From Oscillatoria sp. Prado101 (GTDB lineage Bacteria > Cyanobacteriota > Cyanobacteriia > Cyanobacteriales > Oscillatoriaceae): DNA of 5,570 nucleotides. The notes beneath the pieces are model-generated. The model searched no databases. It saw only the letters and a program-made list of their open reading frames with translations, and was not told the origin of the DNA. Each line of letters begins with the position of its first letter. The first letter of the stretch is position 1. Location: positions 1 through 5,570 of the forward strand of contig JALOOK010000442.1 in assembly GCA_025454445.1 (NCBI GenBank). Direction: 5' to 3'. This document shows positions 5,066 to 5,570 of this stretch, one piece after another. Both the position numbers and the translations under genes were made by a program.

Positions 5066-5095
5066 ATAATACTAGAGCAAAACCCAGCCCGTCAA
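5066..5095 (-). promoter_or_regulatory. sigma-70-type promoter for the 112-residue protein gene
   Basis: On the minus strand, TTGACG (5095-5090; five of six) and TATTAT (5071-5066; five of six) are separated by 18 bases. This is the best promoter in the window. Transcription would start near 5059, giving a leader of roughly 165 bases before the ATG at 4892. The same DNA read on the plus strand contains a perfect TATAAT (5065-5070), but no good -35 stands in front of it. Confidence 0.6.
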
Positions 5096-5300
5096 TTGTT
5101 GAGATTTATGACGGGATAAGGGAGTGCCGTCAGGGGCAGTGTCCTGGGAGGGAGGCGGGGAAGTAATTTGGGCCATTGCCGGTGAGATGGAGCTTAAAAT
5201 GTATTCCACACAAGCGCAAACCGCTATAGGGCGCTGTTGTCAAGGTCAGCCCACAGGCTGCTGCCAGTGCCAGCCAGTCGCCCACAGTTTGTGAAATTTT

Positions 5301-5328
5301 GTTAAGGGCCTGCGGGCATGGCCTTAAC
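5301..5328. repeat. inverted repeat upstream of the kinase gene
   Basis: GTTAAGGGCC (5301-5310) pairs with GGCCTTAAC (5320-5328) with one bulged G and a nine-base loop. No T-tract follows on the plus strand, so it is more likely an operator or leader element than a terminator. Confidence 0.45.
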
Positions 5329-5334
5329 ATTTAA

Positions 5335-5367
5335 TAAAATTCCTTGTCTCGGCTCGCCGGAATTTTA
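5335..5367. repeat. 9-bp perfect inverted repeat upstream of the kinase gene
   Basis: TAAAATTCC (5335-5343) and GGAATTTTA (5359-5367) are exact reverse complements around a 15-base loop, ending about 70 bases before the kinase ATG. It may be a dimeric-regulator site or a leader hairpin. Confidence 0.45.
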
Positions 5368-5435
5368 AGGAAAACTTTATTTATTTTTCCAGCTGCATTG
5401 GGTAGCATAGTAAAAGATGAGTGCACCTGCCGGCT

Positions 5436-5570
5436 ATGAACGACTACCCAGACTTTTCCAGCCACGGCTATCAAATAGTAGGGGCAAACGGTCGAAACCC
5501 CGTACTCGGTCACAACAGTATCGGGGGGAGAGTCACCTACCTGGCTGTGAACACAAAAACCCAGCAGCCG
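5436..5570 (+). CDS. serine/threonine protein kinase, N-terminal fragment cut by the window edge
   Basis: Forty-five codons are visible, with no stop before the edge. The reading MNDYPDFSSHGYQIV followed by LGHNSIGGRVTYLA (24-37) closely resembles the start of cyanobacterial eukaryotic-type serine/threonine kinases. In those, PDFSxHGYQV leads directly into a Gly-rich ATP-binding loop of the form LGxNxxGGRVTYLA; the match is from memory. A short segment, GANGRNPV (16-23), seems inserted before the loop compared with the form I recall. The catalytic Lys, HRD and DFG motifs lie beyond the edge, so kinase activity cannot be checked. The start is ATG 5436; an in-frame GTG at 5421, directly after a TGA (5418-5420), would add five residues. 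Neither has a clear Shine-Dalgarno sequence. An overlapping frame from ATG 5417 is also open to the edge but gives an Arg/Pro-rich product and is rejected. Confidence 0.78.
   Translation, partial: MNDYPDFSSHGYQIVGANGRNPVLGHNSIGGRVTYLAVNTKTQQP

Larger units (their letters stand above)
5096..5420. other. intergenic region upstream of the kinase gene
   Basis: A 66-codon minus-strand frame (5130-5330) opens with ATG, but it has no ribosome binding site and no recognisable sequence, so I do not call it. The right half carries three inverted repeats between 5301 and 5390 (two listed separately; the third is GGAAAA 5369-5374 with TTTTCC 5385-5390). The region separates two divergent genes and should hold the kinase promoter, but no clear -35/-10 pair is visible. 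Confidence 0.5.

Noticed and set aside
5130..5330. 66-codon minus-strand open frame with an ATG
   Set aside because: There is no ribosome binding site and no recognisable sequence, and the frame overlaps the inverted repeat at 5301-5328. A small unknown protein cannot be fully excluded.
5417..5570. Open frame from ATG 5417, overlapping the kinase start in another frame
   Set aside because: The product is Arg/Pro/Ser-rich and unlike any family, while the 5436 frame reads as a kinase N-terminus.

Overview
The window looks like chromosomal DNA of a filamentous cyanobacterium of the Oscillatoria/Microcoleus type. The evidence is a short protein of a family I know only from cyanobacteria, a protein-kinase N-terminus of cyanobacterial style, and intergenic repeats (GAAACCCGGTTTC hairpins and TTCCCAGC...GCTGGGAA followed by CGAG) that I recall from such genomes. 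Genes are well separated, as is usual in these organisms. There is no tRNA, rRNA, insertion sequence or CRISPR array.

Layout, left to right: (1) a possible 5' end of a minus-strand gene at the left edge (weak), then an intergenic stretch to 513; (2) a complete ABC-transporter ATPase (514-1290, +) with no permease beside it; (3) a repeat and hairpin block between convergent genes; (4) a complete OmpR/PhoB-type response regulator (1409-2182, -) whose receiver has Glu in place of the phospho-accepting Asp; (5) about 790 bases with no convincing gene but with a possible promoter, hairpins and a 14-bp palindrome; (6) a small conserved cyanobacterial protein (2974-3222, +); (7) a bidirectional terminator and a perfect 16+1+16 inverted repeat; (8) a monothiol CGFS glutaredoxin (3448-3771, -) preceded on the same strand by a BolA-family protein (3863-4117, -); (9) an intergenic region with short direct repeats and a G-rich minus strand; (10) an unrecognised 112-residue protein (4554-4892, -) with a good promoter about 170 bases upstream; (11) an intergenic region with stacked inverted repeats leading into the N-terminus of a serine/threonine protein kinase (5436 to the right edge, +).

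The clearest functional unit is bolA-grxD. CGFS glutaredoxins and BolA proteins form [2Fe-2S]-bridged heterocomplexes involved in iron-sulfur trafficking and iron sensing, and here they are adjacent and co-oriented. The other genes look like independent housekeeping or regulatory units. The most unusual coding feature is the degenerate phosphorylation pocket of the response regulator, which suggests control independent of phosphorylation. I see no defence system, biosynthetic cluster or other multi-gene novelty.
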